From: an uncultured Dehalococcoidia bacterium
GTDB lineage: Bacteria > Chloroflexota > Dehalococcoidia > Bin125
Reading direction: 5' to 3'
DNA: 64,000 nt
Assembly: GCA_958295515.1 (NCBI GenBank)
Contig: CATQGW010000001.1
Location: 706,923 to 770,922 of the forward strand
This document shows, piece by piece, positions 15,597-24,498 of this stretch. The translations under genes were made by a program, and so were the position numbers. Below the pieces are notes generated by a model. The model ran no database searches and had not been told where the DNA came from. It saw nothing but the letters and a program-made list of their open reading frames with translations. How positions within the stretch are numbered: the first letter of the stretch is position 1; every line of letters starts with the position of its first letter.

Positions 15597-17153
15597 ATGG
15601 CGATCATGCCCGGCAGCGGGTTCGGCGTCGAAGTCGAGCATGAGCAGCAGCGCCAACGCGCGCAAGCCAACGACGAACGGCTGCCGAGCCGCTTCGCGCC
15701 CGAGCACACGAACACCTGGCTGCGCACGGTCTGGCCGTTTGCGGCGGTGTTGGTGATGGTGATCGGGGTGGCGGTGGATCAGATCGTGATCGCGCTGGTG
15801 GCGGGGACAGTGCTGACGGCGGGGGTGATCGCCTGGGCCTGGGCGCGCTGGTCGCTGGAGCGGTTGGAGTTCGGCTACACGCTGTCGCAGACGCACGCTT
15901 TTGTGGGCGAGACAGTGGAGCTGGTGCTGCGCTTCGAGAATCGCAAGCTGTTGCCGTTGCCGAGCTTGCGCGTGCGGCTGCTGGTGCCGGAGCTGCTCGA
16001 GCCGTCCAATACACCGTTCACACGGGTGGCTTCTGTGGGCGGGACGGATGTCGGCGAGATCATCCGCTCGACCTCGATGCGCTGGTACGAGCGGTTGACC
16101 TGGCGTTACCAAATTCCGCTGCGCACGCGCGGCTATTACCACCTTGTGGACAGCGAGTTGACGGCCAGCGATGTATTCGGTGTCTATCGCCGTCAGCGGG
16201 AGGAGATCGCGGAGCAGCGCCTGTGGGTCTACCCCGAGGTGCTGCCGCTGGAACGGCTCGAGCTGCCGCAGCTGCGCCCGCACGGTGAGCGGCGCGGAGG
16301 GCAGCGGCTGTTCGATGATCCGACGCGGTTGCAGACGATTCGGGATTACCGTCCCGGCGATCCGCTGAAGCGGATCGACTGGAAGGCGACGGCGCGGCGG
16401 CGCGAGGTGCAGAGCCGCGTCTACGACCCGGCCAGCGACCTGGTGGCGGTGGTGGCGCTGAACGTGAGCACGCTGCCGATCGCCTGGCAGGGGTTTTACG
16501 GCGATGTTTTCGAGCGGGCGGTTTCGGTCGCGGCGTCGCTGGCTTCGGCGTGGGCGGAGAGCCGCGCGCCGGTCGGGCTGCTGGCCAACTGCACGTTCCC
16601 GGGCAACGACGCACCGATCCGCGTGACGCCGTCGCGTTCGCCGGGGCAGATGACGCGCATTCTCGAGGCGCTGGCGATGGCCGATGTGTTCACGCTCACG
16701 CCGATTGATCGGATGCTGACCGACGAGCGGCGGCGGATGCCGTTCGGCAGCACGGTGGCGTTGGTCACGGCGGTGGTGACGCGCCCGCTGGAGGTCTCGA
16801 TCGATCGTCTGCGGCGGCGCGGGGTAGAGGTGTCGGTGGTCTATGTGGGGATCGATGACCCGCCCGCTCAGGCGGGGGGCGCGACAGTACACGACATCCG
16901 CGAGGCGCTGGCCGGGCTGGAGTATGAGCGGATCGGTCACAGCGGCGCGTGGACGCTGGCCGAGCACGAGTGGGGCAGGCCGCAGGACGACGAGGAGCTG
17001 GACGGCGTCGGGCCGCGCCCGGAGGTGGAAGCGCTGAGCTTCGGCGCAGCGCCTACGGAACCGACGCCGCAGGCGTCGGTTCCGGCCGCGGTGGGGCTGG
17101 AGCGCGGCGCGGGCAGCGAGTGGGGTCGGCCGGACGATGGTGACGCGCGATGA
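15597..17153 (+). CDS. DUF58-domain protein, MoxR partner
   Basis: A 518-residue membrane-anchored protein. AGGGG at 15586-15590 supports ATG 15597. Two hydrophobic helices (about 45-63 and 66-82) precede a beta-rich domain and then the DUF58 signature YRPGDPLKRIDWKATARR (about 253-270), which begins a VWA-like fold. The C-terminal 60 residues are a Pro/Glu-rich tail that includes a perfect 12-bp inverted repeat (17057-17083) in the DNA. It ends in an ATGA overlap with the next membrane protein. Its usual partners are MoxR and DUF4129 proteins, both of which flank it. Confidence 0.93.
   Translation: MAIMPGSGFGVEVEHEQQRQRAQANDERLPSRFAPEHTNTWLRTVWPFAAVLVMVIGVAVDQIVIALVAGTVLTAGVIAWAWARWSLERLEFGYTLSQTHAFVGETVELVLRFENRKLLPLPSLRVRLLVPELLEPSNTPFTRVASVGGTDVGEIIRSTSMRWYERLTWRYQIPLRTRGYYHLVDSELTASDVFGVYRRQREEIAEQRLWVYPEVLPLERLELPQLRPHGERRGGQRLFDDPTRLQTIRDYRPGDPLKRIDWKATARRREVQSRVYDPASDLVAVVALNVSTLPIAWQGFYGDVFERAVSVAASLASAWAESRAPVGLLANCTFPGNDAPIRVTPSRSPGQMTRILEALAMADVFTLTPIDRMLTDERRRMPFGSTVALVTAVVTRPLEVSIDRLRRRGVEVSVVYVGIDDPPAQAGGATVHDIREALAGLEYERIGHSGAWTLAEHEWGRPQDDEELDGVGPRPEVEALSFGAAPTEPTPQASVPAAVGLERGAGSEWGRPDDGDAR
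17057..17083. repeat. perfect 12-bp inverted repeat inside the DUF58 gene
   Basis: GGAACCGACGCC and GGCGTCGGTTCC flank a GCA loop. The element is in frame and encodes part of the Pro/Thr-rich tail (EPTPQASVP). It could form a strong mRNA hairpin close to the gene's end, or be an inserted short mobile palindrome. Confidence 0.8.
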
Positions 17154-18556
17154 GCAGCACGCAGGGGCGGATGCGCGCCGCCTACGTTGTCACGCTGCTG
17201 CTGGCCGAGGCGGTGCTGCTGATCATCCTCGCCCAGCTGATCCCCAAGCTGTTCGTGGGCGAGGAGGCGGAGGTCATTTCGGTTTGGGCGGTGGGCGGCA
17301 CGCTGGCGCTGGGTTACGGCGTGGCGCACCTGCTCGGAGGGCGCGAGCTGAGCGTGCGCAGCCGCGTCTTCTGGGGACTGCTGATCACCTTTGTCGCGCT
17401 GCAAATCATCGGACGCGCCGACCTTTCGGAGAGCGCGCGGATCTGGGATATGTCCTGGCTGCTGGACCTCGGCTCACCGAGTTCGGAGGTCTGGCGGCGG
17501 GACGGGACGCTGGATGAATTTTTTGCGGCGCTGACGCTGATCCCGATCTGGTTTCGCGGCGTGGCGCTGGGCACCAGCGACCTCGATGAGCGGCCGTTCA
17601 CCCGCACCGTGCTGGGCGGCTTCGCGGTGCTGCTATTCGGCTTCGTGCTCGGCGACAACGCGGGTATCGAGTCGGTGGTGCAGATCGGGGCGATTGTCTG
17701 GGCGCTGACCTGTGTGGCGGCAGTGGCGCTGAAGAACACCAGCCGCCCGACGGCGGCGCAGGAGGGCGGCGGCGCGCAGACGGGGCTGACGCTGGCGGCG
17801 ACGCTGATCGCGATCACCGCCGGGATTGCCGTCGTGTTGCTGCTGGTGGTGGGGATCGTCGCCGGGATCGCTGGGTCGGGCGTGGTCGAGCCGGTGCTCA
17901 ACGGGCTCGGCTTTGTGCTCGAGCACATCGTCAAGGGAATCGCCTACATGCTCTGGCCGCTGTTCTGGCTGATCGAGCGAATCGTCAACGAGCTGCGAAC
18001 CGACGAGGTGTTTGAGATCCAGATCCTGGAGGAGGGAATCGGACGCCCGCTGGACGAGGCCGAACTACAGCAGGGCGAGAGCAATCCAACGGCGGGGATC
18101 GTGCTGGTGCGGGTCTTCGGCGGGATCGGCGCGGTGCTGTTCTTCCTGTTGCTGGCCTGGCTGTTCTTCCGCCGCTTCCTGCAGCGCCGCGCGGTCGAGG
18201 ATGAGGAGCGCGAGTCGGTCTGGTCGGAGGCCGATCTGCTCGGCGATCTGTTCGGCGGGCTGCGCAATCTGCGCGGCCGCTTCGGTCGCGGCGGCGCGGC
18301 GCGCCAACCCGACGCGCCGATTGCGGCGCTCTACTACGAGGTGCTGGCCGACGCCGACGCGCGAGGCTCGCCGCGCGCGCCGTCGCGCACGCCGCTGCAG
18401 TTTGCGCCGGTGCTGGAGCGGCTCTACCGCTCGTCGGTGCCGGTGGACATCTCGAGCGCGTTCTCCGCGTTCCGCTACGCGGGCCGCGCGCCCGACCCCG
18501 GCGTGCTGCGCCGGCTGCGCGAAAGCTGGGAGCGGCTGCGCGAGTCGGAGGAATAG
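17150..18556 (+). CDS. DUF4129-domain polytopic membrane protein
   Basis: A 468-residue protein with about eight hydrophobic helices between residues 10 and 270, another near 320-340 and a cytoplasmic C-terminal DUF4129-like domain (about 385-455) containing YYEVLADADARG, TPLQFAPVLERL and FRYAGRAPD. In transglutaminase-linked MoxR operons this domain usually ends the TgpA protein; here there is no transglutaminase core in the window. It is translationally coupled to the DUF58 gene through ATGA at 17150-17153. I infer a membrane assembly formed with DUF58 and remodelled by MoxR. Confidence 0.85.
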   Translation: MSSTQGRMRAAYVVTLLLAEAVLLIILAQLIPKLFVGEEAEVISVWAVGGTLALGYGVAHLLGGRELSVRSRVFWGLLITFVALQIIGRADLSESARIWDMSWLLDLGSPSSEVWRRDGTLDEFFAALTLIPIWFRGVALGTSDLDERPFTRTVLGGFAVLLFGFVLGDNAGIESVVQIGAIVWALTCVAAVALKNTSRPTAAQEGGGAQTGLTLAATLIAITAGIAVVLLLVVGIVAGIAGSGVVEPVLNGLGFVLEHIVKGIAYMLWPLFWLIERIVNELRTDEVFEIQILEEGIGRPLDEAELQQGESNPTAGIVLVRVFGGIGAVLFFLLLAWLFFRRFLQRRAVEDEERESVWSEADLLGDLFGGLRNLRGRFGRGGAARQPDAPIAALYYEVLADADARGSPRAPSRTPLQFAPVLERLYRSSVPVDISSAFSAFRYAGRAPDPGVLRRLRESWERLRESEE

Positions 18557-18579
18557 GTCCTGCTCTTCGATCATTGCCG

Positions 18580-19338
18580 TCATTGCTGCGCTGACAGATA
18601 GGGTCGCCCCTCGCTGTCGCGCGTCAGGCGAGGAACCACGGGGTCGGCGTCGATTTCGGCGGCGTAGGCGAGGTCCGCTGCGAAGCCGAGCGTCAGCAGG
18701 TCGCGTCCGTGCGGGGATTCGCGCAGGGCGTTGAGCGGCGCAGCGGCGCAGCGTTGCCAGAGGCGCAGCGCGATCAGCGCCTCGTTGCCCAGCCTGAGTG
18801 TGGGAGCGAGACGGCTCAACGCCTCTACGTACGCGCCGGCTGCCGCGGTGTCCTCGAACGACGCGGTGGCACCGCCGTGATCACCGCTGCAAACGATCGC
18901 GATCGGGCGTCCACGCAGCTCGGCCTCCCGGCGCAGTGCGGCGGCGCAGGCGCTGAGGTTGCGCAGGCAGGCGGAGATGACGAAGGGCGCGCGCGCGGCG
19001 GCGCTGAGGGCGCGGGTGCCGTTGCCGGTCACGTGGATCATCCGCCAGCTGCGCACGTCGAGCGCGGCGAACTCGGTGGGGGAGTTGCCGTATTCGGCCT
19101 GCGGGCCGGGCAGCGAGTCGATCTCTCCGATCAACCGCGCGCCGGGGAGGCGCTCGCGCAAGCGGTGCGCGTCGGGCCACTCGGCGACCGGATAGATCGC
19201 CTCCGCGCCGCCGCCGAGCAGCGCGGCGTGGACAGTGGTGGCGCGGAGGATGTCGATCACCGCAGTTGCTGCGTCCTCGAGCAGCGCCGCGGGCGGCGGC
19301 TGGAGGTGAACTTCAACTACGGGCACGTCGGCGGGCAT
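18580..19338 (-). CDS. comB: 2-phosphosulfolactate phosphatase family (ComB)
   Basis: A 252-residue ComB-fold protein. Motifs are VIDILRATT (about 27-35), GEIDSLPGPQAEYGNSPTEF (about 71-90), TGNGTRAL and CSGDHGG. ComB removes phosphate from 2-phosphosulfolactate in coenzyme M or sulfolactate metabolism, and many bacteria outside methanogens carry homologues whose role is unsettled. No other sulfolactate genes are in the window, so the in vivo substrate is uncertain. It is convergent with the DUF4129 gene and divergent from pyrF with a 47-base gap. Confidence 0.88.
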   Translation of the reverse strand: MPADVPVVEVHLQPPPAALLEDAATAVIDILRATTVHAALLGGGAEAIYPVAEWPDAHRLRERLPGARLIGEIDSLPGPQAEYGNSPTEFAALDVRSWRMIHVTGNGTRALSAAARAPFVISACLRNLSACAAALRREAELRGRPIAIVCSGDHGGATASFEDTAAAGAYVEALSRLAPTLRLGNEALIALRLWQRCAAAPLNALRESPHGRDLLTLGFAADLAYAAEIDADPVVPRLTRDSEGRPYLSAQQ

Positions 19339-19385
19339 AGAGTGAAGGCAGAGTAGCGGCGCGTCGGCGGGCTAGGCTGATAGGC

Positions 19386-20216
19386 ATGCGCTTGAGCGAG
19401 CGGCTGCGGCGGGCGGTGGATGCGGCAGACTCGCTGCTCTGCGTCGGCTTGGATCCGCAGCCCGAACGCACCCCACCGACTGAGATTGTCGGGTTCAACC
19501 GCGCAGTGATTGAGGCGGCCGGGGAGTTTGTTTGCGCGTTCAAGCCGCAGTCCGCGTTCTACGAGGCGGCGGGCGCGGCGGGCTGGGAGGCGTTGGGGCG
19601 GACGATCGAGCTGATCCGCGAGCTCGCGCCGCACGCGGTGGTGGTGCTGGACGCCAAGCGCGGCGACATCGCGCACACGGCGCGCGCGTACGCAGCAGCG
19701 GCGTTCGAGCAGTTCGGCGCGGACGCGGTGACGGCCAGCCCCTATCTCGGCGGCGACAGCCTCGCGCCGTTTCTGGAGCGCCCCGAGCACGGAGCGTTCG
19801 TGCTCTGCCGCACCTCGAATCCGGGCAGCGGCGATTTTCAGTCGCTCTCCGTGCAGGGAGCGGACGGGGCGGAACCGCTCTATGAACGGGTCGCGCGGCA
19901 GGCGGCGGAGTGGGCGGCGGAGCACCACAACAATGTGGGTTTGGTCGTGGGCGCGACGTATCCGGGGGAGCTGGCGCGGGTGCGGATGTTGTGCCCCACG
20001 CTGCCGATTCTGCTGCCCGGCATCGGGGCGCAGGGCGGCGATCTGGAGGCGGCGCTGGCGGCGGGGCTTGATGCGCAAGGTCGGGGGCTGCTGGTCAGCG
20101 CCTCGCGCTCGGTGATCTACGCGGGCGGCGCGGCTGAGATTGCGGCGGAGGCGGCGCGGCTGCGAGGGGCGATCAACACGCTGCGGGAGCGAAGCGGCGA
20201 CGCGCGTGCCTGCTGA
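19386..20216 (+). CDS. pyrF: orotidine 5'-phosphate decarboxylase, type 2
   Basis: A 276-residue enzyme that makes UMP from OMP, the last step of de novo pyrimidine synthesis. LCVGLDPQPER (about 18-28), FKPQSAFYE, and the catalytic DAKRGDI (Lys about 91) mark it, with the phosphate-binding ending VSASRSVIYA (about 239-248). The length and motif order fit the long type 2 form of actinobacteria and Chloroflexota. Its last codons overlap the probable start of the next gene. A TAGGCTGAT box lies just before the ATG and may be a -10 element. Confidence 0.95.
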   Translation: MRLSERLRRAVDAADSLLCVGLDPQPERTPPTEIVGFNRAVIEAAGEFVCAFKPQSAFYEAAGAAGWEALGRTIELIRELAPHAVVVLDAKRGDIAHTARAYAAAAFEQFGADAVTASPYLGGDSLAPFLERPEHGAFVLCRTSNPGSGDFQSLSVQGADGAEPLYERVARQAAEWAAEHHNNVGLVVGATYPGELARVRMLCPTLPILLPGIGAQGGDLEAALAAGLDAQGRGLLVSASRSVIYAGGAAEIAAEAARLRGAINTLRERSGDARAC

Positions 20217-21573
20217 ACCGGATATCCCCTCGGGACTGGCTGCGGTCGAGCGTTCGCCCGCGGGCCTGCGCGAGCTGTTCGGCAACCGCAACTTCGCCGT
20301 GCTCTGGGCGGCGACCGGCATCCAGCTGATCGTCAACAGCGCGATTCAGTTTGTGCTGGTGATCCGCGTAGTCGAGTTGAGCGGATCGAGCCTCGCGGCG
20401 GTAGCGCTGGTGGTTTCGCTGGCTGCGCCGCCGGTCGTCTTCGGGCTGGGCGCGGGGGTGCTGCTGGACCGGCTCGACAAACGCAAGGTGCTGATCGTCA
20501 CCGTGGTGCTGCGCGCGGGTCTGACCGCGCTGCTGCTGATCGCCGACAACCTCTCCTTCGGCGCGGTCTTGGCGGTGGCTTTTCTGACCGCGACGGCGGG
20601 GCAGTTCGCGCTGCCGGCGGGCGCGGCGGCGCTGCCGGCTTTTGTGCAGCGCACGCAGCTGCTGGCCGCCAACTCGGCCTTTCAGTTCACCGCGACCAGC
20701 GCGCAGCTGATCGGGCTGGTGGCGCTGTCGCCGATCATGCTCAAGGCGCTGGGCTACGACGCCTCGTACATCCTCAGCGCCGTGCTGCTGCTGCTGACCG
20801 CGCCGCTGCTGGCGATCCTGCCCGCGCTGCCGCCGCCCGACCGCGAGGACGAAGAGCAGACCGACGCCGCCCAGGGCTGGCTGCGCCATGCCTGGGCCGC
20901 GGTCCGAACGGGGCTCGACGATGTCGGCGACGCCGGCCGCCAGGTCTGGCATGACCGTCTGACCGCCATGGCCTTAATCCAGCTGGTGACCGGCGTAATG
21001 CTGTTGTTCATGTTCGCCGTGCTGGTGCCGCGCTTCGTGCAGGACGTGCTGGGGCGCGAGCCGGCCGATGCGGTGTTCGTGTTCTGGCCGACCGGGATCG
21101 GCACGCTGCTCACGCTGGTGCTGCTGCCCCGGCTGGGGCGGCGTTTCCGGGTGGCGCTGCTGGCCTCGGTCGGGCTGGCGATGATCACCGCCGTGGTGGC
21201 GCTGTTCGGGGTGCTTGATGTGCTGCGCGGGACGACCTCCGAGGGGCTGCTGCTGGGGCTGACGCCGGTGTTGGCCTTCCTGCTGGGGCTGGCCTACGCG
21301 ATGGTCAACGCGCCGGCGCAGACGCTGCTGCACGAGCGCACGCCGCCGGAGATGCGGGGGCGGATGTTCTCTGCGCAGTTGATGCTGGCCAACGCGCTCT
21401 CGATGGGCGCGCTGGTGATCGTGGGCGGGGTGAGCGACGCGGCGGGCGTGCGCGAGGCGCTCTTCCTGCTCGCCGCCGGAGTCTTCGCGATCACGCTCGG
21501 ATCGGTCTGGCTCGGCCGCCCGGGACGGGTGAGCGCGGCGCCGCCGGCTGCAAGTGCGGGAGGGCTGCGCTAA
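20206..21573 (+). CDS. MFS transporter (drug/siderophore exporter type)
   Basis: A 455-residue inner-membrane protein of the major facilitator superfamily with about 12 hydrophobic helices, cytoplasmic loop motif LLDRLDKRKVLI between helices 2 and 3, and a charged central loop (about 205-235). Similar to the macrolide/enterobactin exporter branch (MFS_3). GTG 20206 overlaps the end of pyrF by 11 bases; the frame is open further upstream, but that stretch reads as Arg-rich shadow of pyrF. The substrate cannot be inferred. Confidence 0.88.
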   Translation: MPAEPDIPSGLAAVERSPAGLRELFGNRNFAVLWAATGIQLIVNSAIQFVLVIRVVELSGSSLAAVALVVSLAAPPVVFGLGAGVLLDRLDKRKVLIVTVVLRAGLTALLLIADNLSFGAVLAVAFLTATAGQFALPAGAAALPAFVQRTQLLAANSAFQFTATSAQLIGLVALSPIMLKALGYDASYILSAVLLLLTAPLLAILPALPPPDREDEEQTDAAQGWLRHAWAAVRTGLDDVGDAGRQVWHDRLTAMALIQLVTGVMLLFMFAVLVPRFVQDVLGREPADAVFVFWPTGIGTLLTLVLLPRLGRRFRVALLASVGLAMITAVVALFGVLDVLRGTTSEGLLLGLTPVLAFLLGLAYAMVNAPAQTLLHERTPPEMRGRMFSAQLMLANALSMGALVIVGGVSDAAGVREALFLLAAGVFAITLGSVWLGRPGRVSAAPPAASAGGLR

Positions 21574-21617
21574 TCTCAGGCCAGCAACGATCGCTCGTGC
21601 GAGGGGAGGATGCGACC

Positions 21618-22139
21618 ATGAAGGAGGTGTCGATCGAGGCGATCCGGGTCTCGCTGATGAACTACAACCGGGTGGTGGTGCTGAAGGAGAAGGACGCGGA
21701 CCGCTATCTGACGATCTACATCGGCGCGGCTGAGGCGGACGCGATCGCGATTCGCCTACAGGATGTCTCGGTCTCGCGTCCGATGACGCACGACCTGCTG
21801 ACCAACGTGATGCAGGAGTTGGGCGCGCAGGTCACGCGAGTGGTGGTCTCCGAGGTGAAAAACGACACGTATTTCGCGCGGCTGTTCCTGCTGGTTAACG
21901 ATCAGGAGTTGGAGATCGACTCGCGTCCGAGCGACGCGATCGCCCTCGCGGTGCGCTCCGAAGCGCCGATCTTCGTGGCGGACGAGGTGATCGAGCAGGC
22001 CGGGGTGCTGCTCGACGAGGAGGGCCTGGTGAACGCCGACGAGGAAACTCGCCGCGAGCCGGTGAAGCCCGAGGAGCTGGAGAAGATGTCGGCCTTCCGC
22101 GACTTCATCGAGAGCCTGGACATGGACGATTTCGAGTAG
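21618..22139 (+). CDS. bifunctional nuclease family protein (DUF151/BFN)
   Basis: A 173-residue protein with the BFN/DUF151 domain (about 1-130). Diagnostic segments are YLTIYIGAAEADAIAIRL, DLLTNVMQELGA, TYFARLFL and IDSRPSDAIALAVR. The C-terminal 40 residues are acidic and helical. Plant homologues have DNase/RNase activity; the bacterial role is unclear. ATG 21618 is chosen because GGAGGA lies 7 bases upstream. The 132-base gap after it holds a decayed TTCCCGC-type repeat (GCGGGAATGACGG) and the putative atp promoter. Confidence 0.92.
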   Translation: MKEVSIEAIRVSLMNYNRVVVLKEKDADRYLTIYIGAAEADAIAIRLQDVSVSRPMTHDLLTNVMQELGAQVTRVVVSEVKNDTYFARLFLLVNDQELEIDSRPSDAIALAVRSEAPIFVADEVIEQAGVLLDEEGLVNADEETRREPVKPEELEKMSAFRDFIESLDMDDFE

Positions 22140-22215
22140 GCGCCGGGCATCGCGGGAATGACGGAGGAGAGAGGGTAGAGGCCGGGGTAGGCGCGGCAGT
22201 TGAGGGGCGCGGCGG

Positions 22216-22241
22216 TTGTCGCAAGGGGGGGTTGTGATAAT
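22216..22241 (+). promoter_or_regulatory. putative promoter of the ATP synthase operon
   Basis: An extended -10 element TGTGATAAT (22233-22241) is preceded by TTGTCG at 22216-22221, with a short 14-base spacer. Transcription would start near 22248, about 24 bases before the first ATG of the atp operon. The gap is otherwise G-rich. Confidence 0.45.
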
Positions 22242-22271
22242 CTTCGCAAAGCTCGCGGAGGGCGGGGCCGG

Positions 22272-22532
22272 ATGAAGAACTGGCCGCCGGCGGTCGCTCT
22301 GCTGGGCATCGGCTGGTACGTCGCCACGTGCATCGTGTTGGGCGTGCTGGCCGGGCTCTGGCTGGACGATCAGGCGGGGATTTCACCGGCGCTGACCCTC
22401 GTGGGCCTTGCGCTCGGGCTCGCAGCGGCGGGCTGGGGCGGCTACCGGATGCTGCTGGATGTGCTCGAAGGCCCGCGCTGGCGGCGCCGCTCGAAGCACG
22501 AACCGGACAGCGAGAAGGAGCACGACGAGTGA
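22272..22532 (+). CDS. AtpZ/AtpI-family F0 accessory protein
   Basis: An 86-residue protein with two transmembrane helices (about 9-27 and 35-55) and a charged C-terminal tail, the usual form of the AtpI/AtpZ proteins encoded first in F-type ATP synthase operons. These assist c-ring assembly and may carry Mg2+/Ca2+. GGAGGG at 22257-22262 supports ATG 22272; upstream in-frame residues are non-coding in character. Its TGA overlaps the GTG start of atpB (GTGA at 22529-22532). Confidence 0.88.
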   Translation: MKNWPPAVALLGIGWYVATCIVLGVLAGLWLDDQAGISPALTLVGLALGLAAAGWGGYRMLLDVLEGPRWRRRSKHEPDSEKEHDE

Positions 22533-24061
22533 GCAAGCGGCGCTTGATCATCCTCGGCGCGTTGGTGCTCGTGGTCGGGGGGTTCTTCCTCGTCCGCGCG
22601 CCCAAGCCGGTGATCGCGATCGCCCCGGAATTCGTCGCCGCGATCGGCAGCTACACGATCACCAACACGATCCTCTCGGCTTGGGTGGTGATCTTCCTGT
22701 TGCTGGTCGGCGCGTTCTTCGTCTGGCGGCGCACCCGCAATGTCGAAAAGGCGCTGGTGCCGAGCGGCCTGCAGAATCTCGTTGAGGTGATGTACGAGGC
22801 CTTCTTCGGCATCGTGCAGCAGGTGGTGGGCGAGCGGAACGGGCGCAAATTTTTTCCGGTCATCTTCACGATCTTCATTTTCCTGCTGGCCGGCAACTGG
22901 TTCGGCCTGTTCCCCTGGAACAACGTGATCGGGCAGGTTGACAATGTGCGCGAGCACTACCTGCACGAAATGGAGCTGAGCGTCCACGAGGTCGTGGAGG
23001 AGCTCGAACACGGCGAGCGGGATATTTCGGCGGGCGAGGTGGCGAAGATCAACGACGCATTCGCCAACGCTTATTTCACGCCGATTCACTTTGAGGTTGA
23101 CGATCACGACCACGCCGACGAGGTGATCGCGGAAATCCGCGAGCACCACCTCTCCGAGATCGAGTTCGCCGTCCGCTCCGAGTTCGCCACGAACCCGCTG
23201 CCGGCGAACCTTGACGGCGACGAGGTGATCGAGGCGATTGAGCATCGGCTCGAAGCGGCCGGCCTGCACGACGAACACGAGATTGAAGAGGCGATCCTCT
23301 ACAACCTGCCGCTGGAAGCGGCGGACGCGGAATTGGTGCGCGCCGACGGGCCGATTCTGAGCGGCGGCGGGCTGAAGATCATCCCGCCGCGCACGCTGTT
23401 CGATGAGCCGCGCGACTACTCCTACGACGCCTTCGCGGAGCCGCTGCTGATCGAGCCCGGCGCCGACGGCTCGGTCGCGCAGCTCTGCCTGGTCGAGTGC
23501 GAGACGCAGATCGGCGATTTTGCTCCGGCCGCCGTGCCGACCACGGTCAACACGGCGCACCTCGGCTTCATCCTGCGGCTCGAAGAGAAGGGCTTCGCAG
23601 GCGAGACGGTCGGGCATGTCTTCCCCTTCTTCCGGGCCATCGCCACCGATGTGAACCTGCCGCTGGCGCTGGCGCTGTGGTCGCTGATCATGGTGCAGTT
23701 CTGGGGCGTCAAGGGCGTTGGACTGGGCAACAACTTCGGCAAGTACATCGGGCTCGGATCGCACGCCGTGGTTAAGGGACCGATGGGGGTCTTCGTCGGC
23801 ATTCTGGAGATCATCTCGGAAGTTGGGCGGGTGATTTCGTTCACCTTCCGTTTGTTCGGCAACATCTTCGCCGGCGAAGTGGTGCTGTTCATCTCAATGT
23901 TCCTGGTCGCGTTCATCGTGCCCTCGGTGTTCTTCGGCCTGGAGGTGTTTGTCGGCTTCATCCAGGCCTTCGTCTTCGCGATGCTGACGCTGGTATTCGC
24001 GGGGGCGGCCGTGGCGGGGCACGACGATCACGATGAAGAAAGCGAAGAAGGCGCTCACTAG
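22529..24061 (+). CDS. atpB: ATP synthase subunit a with large extramembrane insertion
   Basis: Subunit a forms the proton half-channels of F0. The product is 510 residues, about twice the usual 240-300. Helices at about 47-65 and 108-128, the GLFP turn (126-129), DVNLPLALAL (374-383) and the C-terminal bundle with the essential Arg 441 in RLFGN all match the family. Between residues 131 and about 366 is an extra acidic, His-rich segment (HxHxD-type clusters near 190-210, CLVEC at 320-324) that should face the outside, given the known topology of this loop. GTG 22529 follows AAGGAG at good spacing. The C-terminus is also His/Asp/Glu-rich. Confidence 0.95.
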   Translation: MSKRRLIILGALVLVVGGFFLVRAPKPVIAIAPEFVAAIGSYTITNTILSAWVVIFLLLVGAFFVWRRTRNVEKALVPSGLQNLVEVMYEAFFGIVQQVVGERNGRKFFPVIFTIFIFLLAGNWFGLFPWNNVIGQVDNVREHYLHEMELSVHEVVEELEHGERDISAGEVAKINDAFANAYFTPIHFEVDDHDHADEVIAEIREHHLSEIEFAVRSEFATNPLPANLDGDEVIEAIEHRLEAAGLHDEHEIEEAILYNLPLEAADAELVRADGPILSGGGLKIIPPRTLFDEPRDYSYDAFAEPLLIEPGADGSVAQLCLVECETQIGDFAPAAVPTTVNTAHLGFILRLEEKGFAGETVGHVFPFFRAIATDVNLPLALALWSLIMVQFWGVKGVGLGNNFGKYIGLGSHAVVKGPMGVFVGILEIISEVGRVISFTFRLFGNIFAGEVVLFISMFLVAFIVPSVFFGLEVFVGFIQAFVFAMLTLVFAGAAVAGHDDHDEESEEGAH

Positions 24062-24382
<321 letters not shown>

Positions 24383-24435
24383 GACGGTCGGCGCTCGGCG
24401 CGCCGTAGGCTGACCGCCTGCGCGCGCCGCCGCTG

Positions 24436-24451
24436 TCGGTCGCACGACCGA
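24436..24451 (+). other. hairpin in the atpE-atpF spacer
   Basis: TCGGTCG, CA, CGACCGA forms a perfect 7-bp stem in the 116-base gap. It has no U-tract, so it is unlikely to be a terminator. It could protect the 3' end of an atpE segment after mRNA cleavage, which would suit the high copy number of subunit c. Confidence 0.4.
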
Positions 24452-24498
24452 TCGGGGCTGACTGCCAGGCTGAGGGCAGACTGAAGGCAGGCGAAGCG

